Positions 1 to 10,870 of a DNA stretch of 64,000 nucleotides are shown in pieces. The notes beneath the pieces were generated by a model. It saw nothing but the letters and a program-made list of their open reading frames with translations, made no database searches and was not told where the DNA came from. Both the position numbers and the translations under genes were made by a program. The DNA lies in NCBI GenBank assembly GCA_019096065.1, contig JAGUCH010000004.1, positions 8,122,001-8,186,000 of the forward strand, read 5' to 3'. Numbering within the stretch: the stretch's first letter is position 1; every line of letters starts with the position of its first letter. Source of the stretch: Paracyclopina nana. Its lineage: Eukaryota > Arthropoda > Copepoda > Cyclopoida > Cyclopettidae.

Positions 1-737
1 AGGAAAAGCAGTAATACTATCTGCTTGAGTACTTGTCAAATAAGGGAAACCTCACTGCACCAGAAAGATATAGAGGCAAAAAATGAAAGGAGAAAATGGG
101 AAAACTATTATCCCATCACATTCACACACACCTTTGCTCATACCAAAAGTGGGCCAAGCAACCATCAGAATACAGATACAATTGTGGGTCATAAATATGG
201 ACCTAGCCCTAAAAATGAGGCTGAAACTATTTCTGCATGGAGTAATCAGTTTATTTACTTCAACAACTAAAAAAGGAGCCAAACATCAAGTGTAGCTCAG
301 AAGTTTGACTACAATTGACAAAAATTTTCATCAATGGACTAAATAAGGTCTGAATTGACCAAATGGCCAAATTTGAAAGCCATGGGTCAAAATAGCCATT
401 TATAGGAATGACTACTTCAGGCCAAAATGAAGATAATACATAGCAAAAACTAGCATAAGTAATGTCTTTTATGGCATTAAAATGTATGTTAGAATATATT
501 TAGAAAATTTGGAGCAAGCACAGTTAGGTCTTGAAATATGTAGAACTTTTAGGTCAAAAGAGGCCAGCATGTTTGAGAAATGCACCAGAGTGAGATGCAG
601 TGCATCATTAGTGAAACTATATATTCATGGAAAGCTGTTGTGGTGGTGTGTGTGACACCCTTATGACATTATGACTCCCTTGGGACTCTGGCAACACCAA
701 CCAAGATATCCACTTAGAGTAATTATTTTGCAGAACC
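1..737. other. Non-coding, no gene recognised
   Basis: The reading frames here are short, overlap on both strands and show no family resemblance. The stretch ends with a pyrimidine-containing AG (731-733) just before the ATG of the next candidate exon. Confidence 0.5.
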
Positions 738-1031
738 ATGGCAGTGGACTTGAGTGTGACCCCCTTTCTCAGGTGGAAAAAGGCCAGAAGGTTCAGCAGC
801 TCCCTTGGCCCTTTGCCTGGCCTTTTTGCCTCACCAGCCAGCCATAAATCCCTTGGGGAATTCGTGAGGCCTCGAAAGCTTGACCTGGTGCTCCAGGTTT
901 ACCCTGAGGACATGCCCTTGGCCACATTCTGCCACATTGACCCCAATCACATAGCCATTGAGGATGAGGCCTTGAGGGAAAAGGTCATTGTGGCCTTGCA
1001 TGCAGCCAGAGCCTCCTGTTGCTTAGATCAG
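738..1031 (+). CDS. Candidate alternative first exon (MAST kinase locus)
   Basis: An open frame of 98 codons starts at an ATG in a strong Kozak context (AACCATGG) and ends at a donor-like CAG|GTAATT in phase 0. An acceptor-like TTTTGCAG lies just upstream, so a 5'UTR intron may precede it. The peptide is basic near the start and then becomes mixed hydrophobic/acidic; I do not recognise a domain. The phase-0 end fits the phase-0 acceptor of the MAST exon at 9404, which is why it is offered as a MAST first exon. It could equally be the first exon of a gene I have not seen, or chance. Confidence 0.3.
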
Positions 1032-4000
1032 GTAATTGTCACTGCAGGCCGACAGATGGCTCTCTTACTTACTAAGTAAAATTAGAAAGCCCTCTATCAC
1101 TCAAGTGTTGAACTTCTAGAGTCTTTTTTTTACATTAGACCTCATGAATATTTAGATTGGAAAGGCTGCTTTTTTCCCTTTCATAAGATGTTGAAGTGAT
1201 GATATGAAATGAGCCACTTCCGGTTCACCCACGTGGTTTTTTGTTTACACTTTTTCAATATGCAAATGGTGGTCTCAAGAGGTTTTTCCTTTCAACCTTC
1301 TGATTTATGGATAAGCTTTTGAAATTTTGCCTTTAGCTATATATTTGTGTGTGGCCTTGTGACCTTTCTGCTCTTGCATAAGCCTTCCATTTCCTGTGAG
1401 AGAGCAAGGCTAATTAAAAGTTCAATATTTGGCTCGTTATTACTGCGTCACGTCTTTGTCAATGTACCATTTCATGCGAACATCCATACTGGAAAGTACA
1501 TAACCTATCAGTTGAGTACTTTCCTTTTTTGGGTTCATGGCCTATCAGATGGCTCAATATGTGATCATATGAGAGAGAAACCCATAGCAGGAAAAAGCAC
1601 GAGGTTAAAAGACTTTTGCTTTGGTTTTTTTTTTGATATCAACCACACTAGCTGTGATGTCAAATCACGTAAAAATTGGCATTGCTTTTGTTCTTTTGCA
1701 AGGCTTATGCAAGCTTCTGCTTAAGGACCGACATTTATGTTGACGTTACCTGTTACATGGTTGGTAAATATGTCTAAAGCTGCTTGCTCATTACAACAGT
1801 TAACACATCATGATTGGGAAACGTCTCAAATTTGAACATTATGCTATTAATTGGTTCCACTTGTGTATCATTATAAGACCTAATGATCGAAATCTAAAAT
1901 TGGGTGAGCTCAAGTCATCGTTTACTACTGTGTAAAGAAATCAATATCTGATTTCACCCATGATTATACCTGTTTATCATGGCCAAAATGGCATGGCAGA
2001 ATATGGAGTGAAATCATTATTTGATTTCTCCAACATTGACTGTTGTGTTTACGTCACAATGATCAATACACTTGTTTAGCTAGTACGGTGAGGAGGCCCC
2101 ACAATGAGCCTCAAGTGGAGTCAATCAAAAGCAGGAGTGTGTGACGACATGGGCTTTTCAATTCGGTTTCGCTCATGCTTGTAGTGAGCACGCATCATAA
2201 TGCATATTTACCAACCATGTAATGGGAAACGTCCTCGCATTCATCGGTGACTTCCAATTGGCTTGAGCAAGCCTTTGCAAAGATCATGAGCCATTTCAAT
2301 TTACTGAAAATTGCCATGATGACTAGTTTGGTTTGTTCCAAAGCAAAACAATTTTGAATGTATTTTATCGGTTGCTTTCTCCTGTTATGGGTGCTTCTCT
2401 CTTCTCTCTAACCTTCCTTCTCTCGTCCTCGAGAGCTTACTCACCTTCCCTTCTTGTGGCCTCAGACAGTTGAATTTCTTCTGTGCGACACAAAAGCTCT
2501 AATGGTTCAAATAATAGTGAAAGCAAGCAACAAGTGTCTGACTTTGTGAATTAGACAGCTACATTAATTTCATATAGTAGACAGTCGAGTATACAACCCA
2601 TTTGAGGCTTGGTTTTGTGTGTGTATCAAATGAGTTTCTATTCATCTAGTGGTTAATTACATTTAGAGCTGCTTCAGAGTAATTAGAAGTAATCTACTTA
2701 CCACATGAAAACCTAGCTTGAACACACACCTGCTCATCTACTTCTGTGGTCACTTTCATCCTTAATAGACCTGATATATTTTCTCTTTTTTGCTCCATTG
2801 AGAATCAATTTTTCACCTTTTTGGTCTGCAAAACATGTTTTTGGCACTTCTCAAAGCATTTTTCAACTTTAGCAATTACTTTGAAGTAATTTTCTGCTTT
2901 TCAGCTCATTTTGAGGTTTCACTCAATTTAGCTCTCATGAAAAGTTTCTTCATAGTTTTTCATTTGTGAACAGCACCTAAATATGAAGCTTTCAATGATG
3001 GTTGCGAGCTTTTTAAATTACCCTTTTATAGAGCTTTTAAGCACCTTCTCGCTCAATTGCTATTTGCGTGAGACGTTTCAAACAACTTGATTTTCACTGC
3101 AATATTTCCGTTAACTCTGAGCTCTTCGCTCATTTCAATTTATTATCCATTCAGTAATTATTCGACGCTTCGCTCATTTTCATTTTTCATGCTATTTATC
3201 CTTCGCTCATTTTCATTTTTTAAAGTAATTCATCCTTCGCTCATGCCAACTTTGGTTCATGCTTGGTTGACTGAAGTTCGCTCATTTCAATTTATTAGCG
3301 AGATAGTAATCATAAGATACTTCGCTCATTTTTAAGTTTTTATTAGCTACTATATAAACTTAGAGAGTGGCCAACGCCAAAATCAAGCATTGAGGTATCA
3401 GCTGTCAATTTCAATAATGGTTCCTTTTGAATGCGATTAAAGAAATCTGAGGCAATTGCGTACCTTGATTTAGAATCTAAAATGATTTTTTCGAAGGAAA
3501 AACCTGAATTCTAAGCTAAAGAATATAGCATTTAATTTTTCACAAACAAAAGTATTAATTTCAATAATTATTCAAACAATTAAAATTGTGTTTTGGTTTT
3601 TCCCGCTCCCCATGCCCGCTTCCTAGGTTTTGTAGACAGAAAATATATCTTTCCGACTTGCTTAAAAGGTTACGTGAAAGGAACCAGCGCAAACTTGCGG
3701 ATTTCGTTGTCCGCTCTCTAAGTTTATTTAGTAGCTAGTTTTTATCAACTCTTCGCTCAAATCTACGTAGAAACCTTATTAGTAGATTCCTTCGCAAACA
3801 AACCTTTTTCCTTTCATTTTTTCTTCAAACTCAAAACTTTGCTTACACGTTTATCCAAATCCAAGTTCTCAGCTTTAAAAGCTAACAAGGTTTAATGCTA
3901 CTTTTACCTCTTTCTTCTTGGCTGAATTTTGACCTTTATGCCTTTCTTTGATCCTCTCTTGTCAACTTGAGGCCTCTCTCCAACTTTTAGATGCTTCAAG

Positions 4001-4243
4001 CACATTTAAGCTAATGCCAACATCTTTAAAAAATTCCGTTCTTTTTTTAATCCCAAAATTGCATTCCCAGCCAGAGCTTTCCCTTGACAAGAGATCAAAC
4101 AAGATATGGTGGGAAAGCTAAAGATAGCCTTCACCAGTTAGGTACAAAAAGATCCATTCAAAAACTACTCACAACCAATCTCATAGATGCCTTGCTTACA
4201 TTCATCACTATTATTTGATTCTTATGTAAAGACAAGCTAAATA
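1032..4243. other. Non-coding stretch, no gene seen
   Basis: AT-rich sequence with only short unconvincing frames. It includes a degenerate tandem repeat near 3.05-3.35 kb, listed separately. If the exon at 738 belongs to the kinase gene, this is intron. Confidence 0.5.
3052..3340 (+). repeat. Degenerate repeat with CTTCGCTCATTT core
   Basis: The string TTCGCTCATTT(T/C)A recurs about six times between 3125 and 3335, at irregular spacing of roughly 35-50 bp. Looser relatives (TCTCGCTCAATTG near 3050, CTCTTCGCTCAAATC near 3750) lie outside. A T-rich spacer follows each core. Confidence 0.6.
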
Positions 4244-4561
4244 ATGCACAAGAGTGTAGTAGCTGGCACCAATACTGTCACAGTGATCTTGACTGAGGAA
4301 ATTGATGAAAAGTTACCCAGAGCTCCTCCAAGTTCTTCCTCCTCTTCCACTAACACACTTCAAGTGCCTGAATTTTCACCAACCAGTGTTCTAGTGGACA
4401 GAAGGAGGTCCTTGTCATGCCTCCCCTCCTCAGAGCGAAATTGCTTCCAAACTCAAGACAGGAGGAGGCTCAGTACACCTTTTCGAAGAGCCAGCTGTGG
4501 CTGGGGTCCAATTTGGGAGCTCAGAAGGCAAATTCTGCCACACAGAAGAAGATCAGGAGAG
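4244..4561 (+). CDS. Candidate alternative first exon (MAST kinase locus)
   Basis: A 106-codon open frame from ATG ends at GGAGAG|GTAAAA in phase 0, compatible with the acceptor of the MAST exon at 9404. The peptide has a short acidic start, a run of serines, and then several basic-serine clusters (RRRSLS, RRRLST, FRRAS). Such clusters are typical of phosphorylated MAST N-termini but not diagnostic. The frame continues past the donor for 16 codons before a stop. Function is inferred only from context, phase and composition. Confidence 0.4.
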
Positions 4562-5350
4562 GTAAAAAGAGATACTGTTTTGAAAATGGTGCCTAATGTG
4601 GGAGGGTGAAAGCAAAACAACTTAGATCTATTTCTAATCAAGGAGGATCAAATTAAGCTCTTTTGTGTATTTAGCTGAAAGTGGCAGAGCTAGCTCAACC
4701 TCCAATAACTGGAGAAACTAGATATTTGACTGTGCTGTCATTATCAGCTTTGTTAAGCAGCAAATAAGCTGATAAAATGATATTTTGATGATGGCCATGA
4801 TGTCACTGAGATCAACATCATTGGTTTGGAGACGATTCCCATCCTTGTGAAAAGCACGCTAAAAGCAAACAAGTGTCAATTTGTTACGACAATTGGAAAC
4901 AATTTGGAGCCTAAAATGCTGTTATGTAATGTGGATGTAACTTGAGCAGCTGCAATACTTTTCCTCTGCAAATCGTTCGTCTCAGCGATGAACTTTATGC
5001 GCAGCAGGAAATATTTCTTTATCGTCTATACTTTTTGCTTGAAGAACGTTAATGTCAGTCATAGTAGTATAATAAGTCATAATTGGATTTGGTGCTCATT
5101 AACTTACTATAAATGGTTGCGATACTTACATGCTTGAATATATGAGTAATTTTAGGTAATTACTCATGACCAAATGTGAACCCTTAAAACTTGCTAAAAA
5201 GCAGCTTTTTTTCTCTGGTAGAATTGTAAATAAGTATTATTATGCAACTGCTTAATTAGTAACAAAGCTTCTTATTATTGACATTTTTTAGTCAGATCAT
5301 GTTTATAAGTGGCTTAAAATTCCCCTGCCTTATCACGATAATTTCCACAG

Positions 5351-5359
5351 TATAAAAAG
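5351..5359 (+). promoter_or_regulatory. TATA box of the lectin gene
   Basis: TATAAAAAG lies 44 bp upstream of the lectin ATG. Transcription would start around 5380, leaving a 5'UTR of roughly 15 nt. Confidence 0.6.
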
Positions 5360-5394
5360 GAAGATCACTTAACAGTCACTTATCTAACTTCAAA

Positions 5395-6340
5395 ATGAAA
5401 CTATTAGTCGTTTTGGCACTAGTGTCAGCTACTGCTAAGGCTGAGGATTTGGTAAGTTAAGGCCAATTATAAGTTGTTGGAAATCAATGATAGAAACAAA
5501 TTACAATTCAAGTATCACCAAATCCACCTTCAAAGAGGTGCTGGCTATTCCATTTGCACCGGAACTGAGAGTCACTACATTCCGGATCCGGATGACTGCC
5601 ATAACTTTTATGGCTGTGTCTATGATGAGCACCAAGATTACTTCCATGTCTACAAGTTTGAATGCCAACCTGGACTTGCTTACGACATTGAGTCACATGC
5701 GTAAGTTGTCTGAAAAATTTCTGCTGCCACTCATAAAGTTCATGGCAGCAACGCAAAATTTGTCAGCTATGAGCACGTCAACTGCTCAGGGAACGCTAAA
5801 GTTTCATATCAGCATTCAAGGTCTCAAATTGTTTCCAGTTGTCAAGATGAATTGACAGTTGATCGCTGCTGGTACACTTGTCGTCAGGGTTGGGACTTCT
5901 TCCAAAACAGCTGCTACTTGTTCAAGTATGGCAAAACACATGATACATTCTTGGAGGCTAAGCAGGCTTGCTCAGACATCGATGCTTATCTTGTTGAGAT
6001 TGAAAGCAAGGATGAGGATGATTTCATCATTGCCAAGGCGTTGGAGTTAGCGACAAGTGCCAAAGATGGACATGACTACTGGATTGGTGCAGAAGATCTG
6101 GATGAAGATGGTGTTTGGCACTGGACCACATCTGGCAATCCTGTGGTCTACTCCAACTGGTGGGCTGGTGCTGGCTCCTTGAACTCCAACTGTGCTCAGC
6201 TCCTGAAGAATGGATTGACCCAACCAGCCAATTTGGACAGCTTCTACTGGATTTTTGCAGCTGGCAAAAAAGATTGCTCTGGTGGGGATGGAGACAATGG
6301 ATACATTTGTGAAATGGCTCCAATTGTTCAGCTGCCTTGA
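5395..6340 (+). CDS. Secreted chitin-binding/C-type lectin protein
   Basis: The hand-built model has three exons (5395-5451, 5513-5700, 5749-6340), coding for 278 residues with consistent phases 0 and 2. Exon 1 is a signal peptide (residues 1-17, hydrophobic core LLVVLALVSATA). Exon 2 carries a peritrophin-A/CBM14-type chitin-binding segment (about residues 34-82), with the pattern DPDDCHNFYGCV...FECQPGLAYD; further cysteines follow in exon 3. The C-terminal half (about 128-278) is a C-type lectin domain: CWYTCRQGWDFF, the long-form cysteines, WIG and the closing YICE. The EPN/QPD calcium-sugar motif is absent (NWWAGAGSLNSNC is found instead) and the usual WND is not evident, so classical calcium-dependent sugar binding is doubtful. 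Introns are 61 and 48 nt. The first acceptor (CAATTCAAG, no strong pyrimidine tract) is the weakest part of the model. A role in cuticle, gut or immune recognition is inferred from the family. Confidence 0.8.
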
Positions 6341-6345
6341 ATAAA
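6340..6345 (+). terminator. Poly(A) signal overlapping the lectin stop codon
   Basis: AATAAA begins on the last base of the TGA stop. It is the only canonical signal close to the stop and would imply a very short 3'UTR. Confidence 0.45.
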
Positions 6346-7648
6346 TAAGACTAGTTTATGCAAAATCAAGGCCTTTTTCAAATTATAGAGGGAGATTCTT
6401 TCCGAGCTTTCTAAAGAGAAAGCTCCATCTAGTGGGCATCTTGGAAAGCTTGAGTTCAAGTTCAAATTACACTTAGATGTGCTGGCAGTAGTTCAAAAAT
6501 GTATGTTGCTTTTCATTTTCGCATTGCAACTACAATTCAAGTGCAACTAATGGAAAAGTTGAGGAATTTGCCATTTTTTCCCTGTTTGCAATCAGAGAAA
6601 GTCACTGTAGTTCAAAACTTTCATCATATGCTTCAACTCACACTGAGAGAAACTTGAGATTGAAGGTGGCTTTTTTCACGACTTCCTTTTTTGCTGTCAT
6701 CTGGTAGCCCTAGGGATGCTCGAATTTATCTTTGCATTTATATGGAATAAATGTAGGATTATCAAGACAAAAGACGTTTTTTAGTTATAAATAGATCTTT
6801 TTGTAATTAGTCATCTGGTAGCCATGAAATTGGTTAATACAATAACAAAAAAAAGGATTTAGAGTTTTTTCATTTAAACAAGATGTCATTTTGAAAGACT
6901 TCTTGCTTGACATTTGAGCCACAATAGGCTGAAATCTAATTATGCTAGGAAGAGAAAAAAATGTATTTTCAACCTTGCAGCATCTAAAAGAATGATTCTC
7001 TGAGTTGTTACAGTGAATTTTCTCTTCTTACTTCCCTTATGTTGTTGAGAAAGCAAAGGCAGTTGCTAGCACACAGCCTTCAGAGAAACATCTTTCAAAA
7101 GTGGCAAAATAAGGCTTAATCTCAGTGATATTGTGCTTAAAGTGTATTTTTGGATTTATAAGGAAGACAAGTGACTATTCTAGGATCAAAGTACTGCCAC
7201 TCATTTGTTTACTTTTATGCCATATTTGCCCACTTCTAACTATCTACTAGATTCATAAAAAAAGTCTGGTTGCTTCCAAAATAGTTTAAGTTTTTTCTCA
7301 CAGTGCAGTTTTTATGTAAGTGTTTTGAAGTTAAGCCCTGCCCACTGTCAATTCTTTTTATGTTGCAAGTTGGATTATTATTGCACTAAAAAAAGCTTTT
7401 AGCTTGATGAAATTTTCTATTTGATTGAACATAATCTAATCATTGACACCACCATGGCTACAAACTTTTTTGCAGTGTACTTCAAAGCCAAATGAAGTTA
7501 GTTTCCCTTGCTGGAAGTTGAGTCAGTGGGAGGAGCTTAACTCAATAAAGGCAAGTTTTGCAGTTAGTGCTAGAAAAGGTGGCAATACTTGATAGTTTTC
7601 AACTTTTGCCTAAGATAATCTGGATTATCTTGTGCTCTTCTCTCAAGA
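6346..7648. other. Non-coding stretch, no gene seen
   Basis: AT-rich. The phrase CATCTGGTAGCC occurs twice (near 6699 and 6810), but I see no larger structure. Confidence 0.5.
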
Positions 7649-8116
7649 ATGACAAGCAATGACACAAGTTTCTATGCCAGCTTCAAGATTTACATCAGCA
7701 AAATCAACAGCAGCTCCAAAAAGTCTTCTCCAACATCATCATCGTCATCATCAGCTGCGCCAAGTGACCAAATTGTGAGGATTGAGAGATTGGATGTAAG
7801 TGAGGATGACGAAGAAGAGGATGATGATGAAGTCTTCCTGCTTTCCACCTCTCAAAATGTCCAAATCAAAGTGGAGCCACCTCCAAATGACTACCAAAGC
7901 AAGACAGAAGAATTCAAAATTTACCCCCCACCTCCTCATCCTCCAAAAAGCCCTTGTGGGTGTGGCAAGGCACACCCTGGCCATGCCCTCATGGAGGCTT
8001 TACCCGAAGAGCCTCCCCAACAGTCCTTAACCAGTCCAAGGGCAGCAATCATGTCTCAACTAGTCCAGCAACAGACCAGGCAAAGAAAAATTGCCATACC
8101 TGTCATCTGTGCTAGG
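7649..8116 (+). CDS. Candidate alternative first exon of MAST kinase
   Basis: A 156-codon frame starts at ATG (A at -3) and ends at GCTAGG|GTAAAA, phase 0. The peptide is low-complexity and polar: a poly-serine tract (about residues 24-40), an acidic run (DVSEDDEEEDDDE), proline-rich stretches and a CGCG cysteine cluster. This is consistent with the disordered N-terminus of a long MAST isoform. The phase-0 donor matches the phase-0 acceptor of the recognisable MAST exon at 9404, and no other gene lies between. Its membership in the kinase gene is inferred. Confidence 0.55.
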
Positions 8117-9403
8117 GTAAAACAATTTTTTTGTTCCCAGAAGAAGCTAAAGAGCATGCATGCCAACCTGCTTATGGTGGTAATCAGATTAATTAACCTT
8201 TAATGAGGAGAAAATACTGAGGAAGCTCAAAAGAGAGTGCCACAGGCATATTTTCTGCTGTTTTGGCTTGGCTTTCCCTAAAACTTGAGGAGGAAGTTGT
8301 CATAGTAATACTGACCAGTGGAGAAGAGCTTAATTGATCTCCTGTGGCTTCTGAAAAAAGCCAGACAATTCTGCTTTCTTTTCCATTATCTCAGTACTCC
8401 TTGGTGGTGGTTGGGCATTAGTCGCCAATGTATTGCGCTCTCTTTCAGAACTAAGCGATTCAGCCAAGTAGACCTGCTAGCCATGATATGAGACCTGTTT
8501 TGGGCACACCAATCAAAAATGAGGCACTAGTGTTAATTTGAGCCCAATCTGTTCACAAATGGGGAAAATGAAGCGTTCTTTTTTGTCGTGAACTCTCACC
8601 GCATTAATTGAAAAATGACTTTGGGGGCTCAACAGGTGTGAGAAAAGCCTCAAAATGTTCTTTTTCCAACATTATGTGGTGATTATTTAAGATGAATGAG
8701 ACAGGAAATGAGGAATTTCAAGCATTCTTTTCCTTTTTCTTACGGGGTGTATGATAAAGGATGGGAGTGAGTTGTTTTAGTAGACTCTGTCAGTGTATAA
8801 AACTGGGCAACTTTCCTCTAATGAATGATTGAAGCTGCACACACATGAAATGTCAAGTGTGAAGTAAATGGCTCATGAAGAAATTATTCTAAACTCAACT
8901 TCTTTGTTCTAGTCTAAGGCTGATTTGAAAAATAATGCTCAGATGTTGATTTGAGCCTATGAAAGAGAGAGAGAAATGAGCAAATGCAGCATTCTTTTTG
9001 CTGCCTTTTGTCAGAGCAAAAAGCAATTGCTTGTAGTGAAAAACTTTTCTTAATTGTGGCCACTTTTCACTCAGCAGTAGTGTGAGTGTATAAGTGCTTT
9101 CCAGCAGCAAAGACAAACTATTTTTGACTGATAGTTGAGCTTGACATTGAATTAAAAACTGTTGAGCTCAAAGGCTATTGCTGCAACCTCTACAGTAGCT
9201 CATAACTCAAGTGTCAGGCCTAAATTGGGCATTACTAAGTGAAAGGAAGGTGTAGTGAAAATTTGAGGCCAATCGGTTGAGAAATGGCCAAATTAAGCGT
9301 TCCTTTTGTCGCTTTTTTAAGGCACACTTGATGCTCTCGAGTGAGGTTGAGTGATGCTTGCTATGCAATTGTTCCACTTATTCATGTTGCATTTTTGTTG
9401 CAG
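8117..9403. other. Putative intron, nothing recognised
   Basis: No convincing coding frame. It ends with TTTTTGTTGCAG, a good acceptor for the exon at 9404. Confidence 0.5.
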
Positions 9404-9605
9404 ATTGAGCACCATGGTAGCTTTGGTTCAGGCCCAGTGATGTCTTCTTCATTACACCGAAGGTCACTGCAAGATGTTGAGGCCTTGGGCCTTTTTCACC
9501 ACGGCAAAGGCCTTGGTAGGCAGCTGAGTAGACAGTGTTCGGAAGACCCTAGAAGAAAAAGCTCGGTTAACCTACCTTATGCTACCTCAATATCTCACCT
9601 TGCAG
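9404..9605 (+). CDS. MAST kinase N-terminal exon (long isoforms)
   Basis: The exon is bounded by TTTTTGTTGCAG and CTTGCAG|GTAAGA, enters in phase 0 and leaves in phase 1. It contains GRQLSRQCSEDPRRKSS, which resembles the RQLSEDGRQLRRGSL region that precedes the RMR...[12 protein letters not shown] block in vertebrate MAST2/4, as I recall those proteins. Its phase-1 end fits the acceptor at 18315 exactly, restoring glycine and running straight into the conserved block. It appears to be a shared exon for the upstream first exons and is skipped by the transcript that starts at 17691. Confidence 0.65.
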
Positions 9606-9643
9606 GTAAGATCAATCTTAATTACCATTTTGTTAGGAACTGT

Positions 9644-9649
9644 TTTATT
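9644..9649 (-). terminator. Poly(A) signal for the antisense ORF
   Basis: TTTATT on the + strand is AATAAA on the - strand, 41 nt beyond the stop of the 9690-10313 frame. Confidence 0.35.
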
Positions 9650-9689
9650 TCAATATAGTAGCATTTCAATGTTTTATATCGGTTATGAG

Positions 9690-10313
9690 TTAAGGAAAGT
9701 TTCGGATAAAGGTTCGATTTGGGGACCGATCCCAAGTGCTTCTTGCCAAGGTAGTAGCTCCAGAATGCCAGGGCTCCTCCACAACACTCAAAGTAGCTGG
9801 CCTTAAAAATCTTGCATCGGAGCCGCTGACTGGTAAGTTTGGGCTGGGGGCAGATTCTGATTCCTCATCTGAGAGGGTGGAGCCCAAAATGTCATCGCTC
9901 CATCCCATTGGTCCAGTGTTTGTGGTGAGCACCTTGCCACTCCAACCTTTGGAGACTTTGGACTTTTCCAGCCTTGCCAAGGCTGCATACTTGTCATTGA
10001 TTGAGCTGAGTGAGGCCAAAGTTGCGCTCTTCTCTGGTTTCCTCTTCTCCTGGATTTCCCTCTCCTCGCCAAATCCGAGGCTTTGGCTGAAATCCAGAGG
10101 CATCTTGTCAAACTCTCCACTTCCACTGCTTATGGAGGACATTGAGGCTGTTGATGACAGCATGGCAGCTGAAGAAGATGTCCTTCTCTTCATTGGAAAC
10201 AGCCTCCCTCCTTCCATAGCATCATCCATCAGGTGATGAAATGTCACCCATTTAGTGCTGCTCTCTGATTCTGACTCTGGATTGCTGCCAGCCATTGCTT
10301 CCTTAAAATTCAA
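9690..10313 (-). CDS. Possible intronless gene, serine-rich protein
   Basis: A 207-codon frame lies antisense within the kinase locus. A second in-frame ATG (MAGSN) gives 201 residues and may be the true start. The product is hydrophilic: KWVTFHHLMDDAM near the start, a serine block (TSSSAAMLSSTASMSSISSGSG), a basic/acidic EEREIQEKRKPEK stretch, then acidic-serine DEESESAPSP. It has no signal peptide or membrane segment. I do not recognise a family. The protein-like composition and a poly(A) signal 41 nt past the stop support the - strand. The competing + frame (9736-10236) is hydrophobic and irregular and is probably a shadow. It could also be one exon of a longer antisense gene. Confidence 0.45.
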   Translation of the reverse strand: MNFKEAMAGSNPESESESSTKWVTFHHLMDDAMEGGRLFPMKRRTSSSAAMLSSTASMSSISSGSGEFDKMPLDFSQSLGFGEEREIQEKRKPEKSATLASLSSINDKYAALARLEKSKVSKGWSGKVLTTNTGPMGWSDDILGSTLSDEESESAPSPNLPVSGSDARFLRPATLSVVEEPWHSGATTLARSTWDRSPNRTFIRNFP

Positions 10314-10319
10314 ATTGTC

Positions 10320-10870
10320 ATTCTATTCTCATTTTTGATTCATTCTTGGATTATTCCCAACTCATTCTCAGGTTATTCCTGGATCATTTCTCACGCTGTC
10401 TCCAAATTCATTCCTAGGGCATTCCCAATTCATCCTGGGTCATTCCTGATTTTGATGTTATTTCTACCTTAGTTCACTTTCAAATTGTTTCCAAGTCATG
10501 CTCATTATCTGGGCATTCACAACTCATCCAAGGTTATTTCTGGTCCATTTTTAAATTGGTGTTAATTCATTGGTCGTTCTCAAATCATTCTCATGTTGTT
10601 TCACTACTGTTATTTTGGATTTCATTAAAGGTTAGATGCTCCGATTATTCCCAAAGCATTATCTGGTTATTCAATATTTATTTTTTCATCAGTCCATTAT
10701 TACAAATCATTCTGAGTGATAACCTGAATTATCTGTCTATTCTAACATTATTTAGTCATTCTCAAGCTATTCCAATTCAATTCAAGGCACTGTTTCAAGT
10801 TCTTCCATGTTCATTCTCAAGTCATTCTTAAGTCATTCTCAAGTCATTTTACCACAATTCTCAGGCACTG
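10320..10870 (+). repeat. Degenerate CATTCTCA repeat tract
   Basis: Variants of (T)CATTCTCAAG/TTATTCC recur every 10-14 bp over about 500 bp. They are clearest at 10808-10850, where TCATTCTCAAG and close variants follow one another. Confidence 0.6.

Noticed and set aside
9712..9725. GGTTCGATTTGGGG as a tRNA B box
   Set aside because: No A box or cloverleaf could be formed around it.
9736..10236. 166-codon + strand frame
   Set aside because: Irregular hydrophobic composition; the opposite strand gives a more protein-like product with a poly(A) signal.
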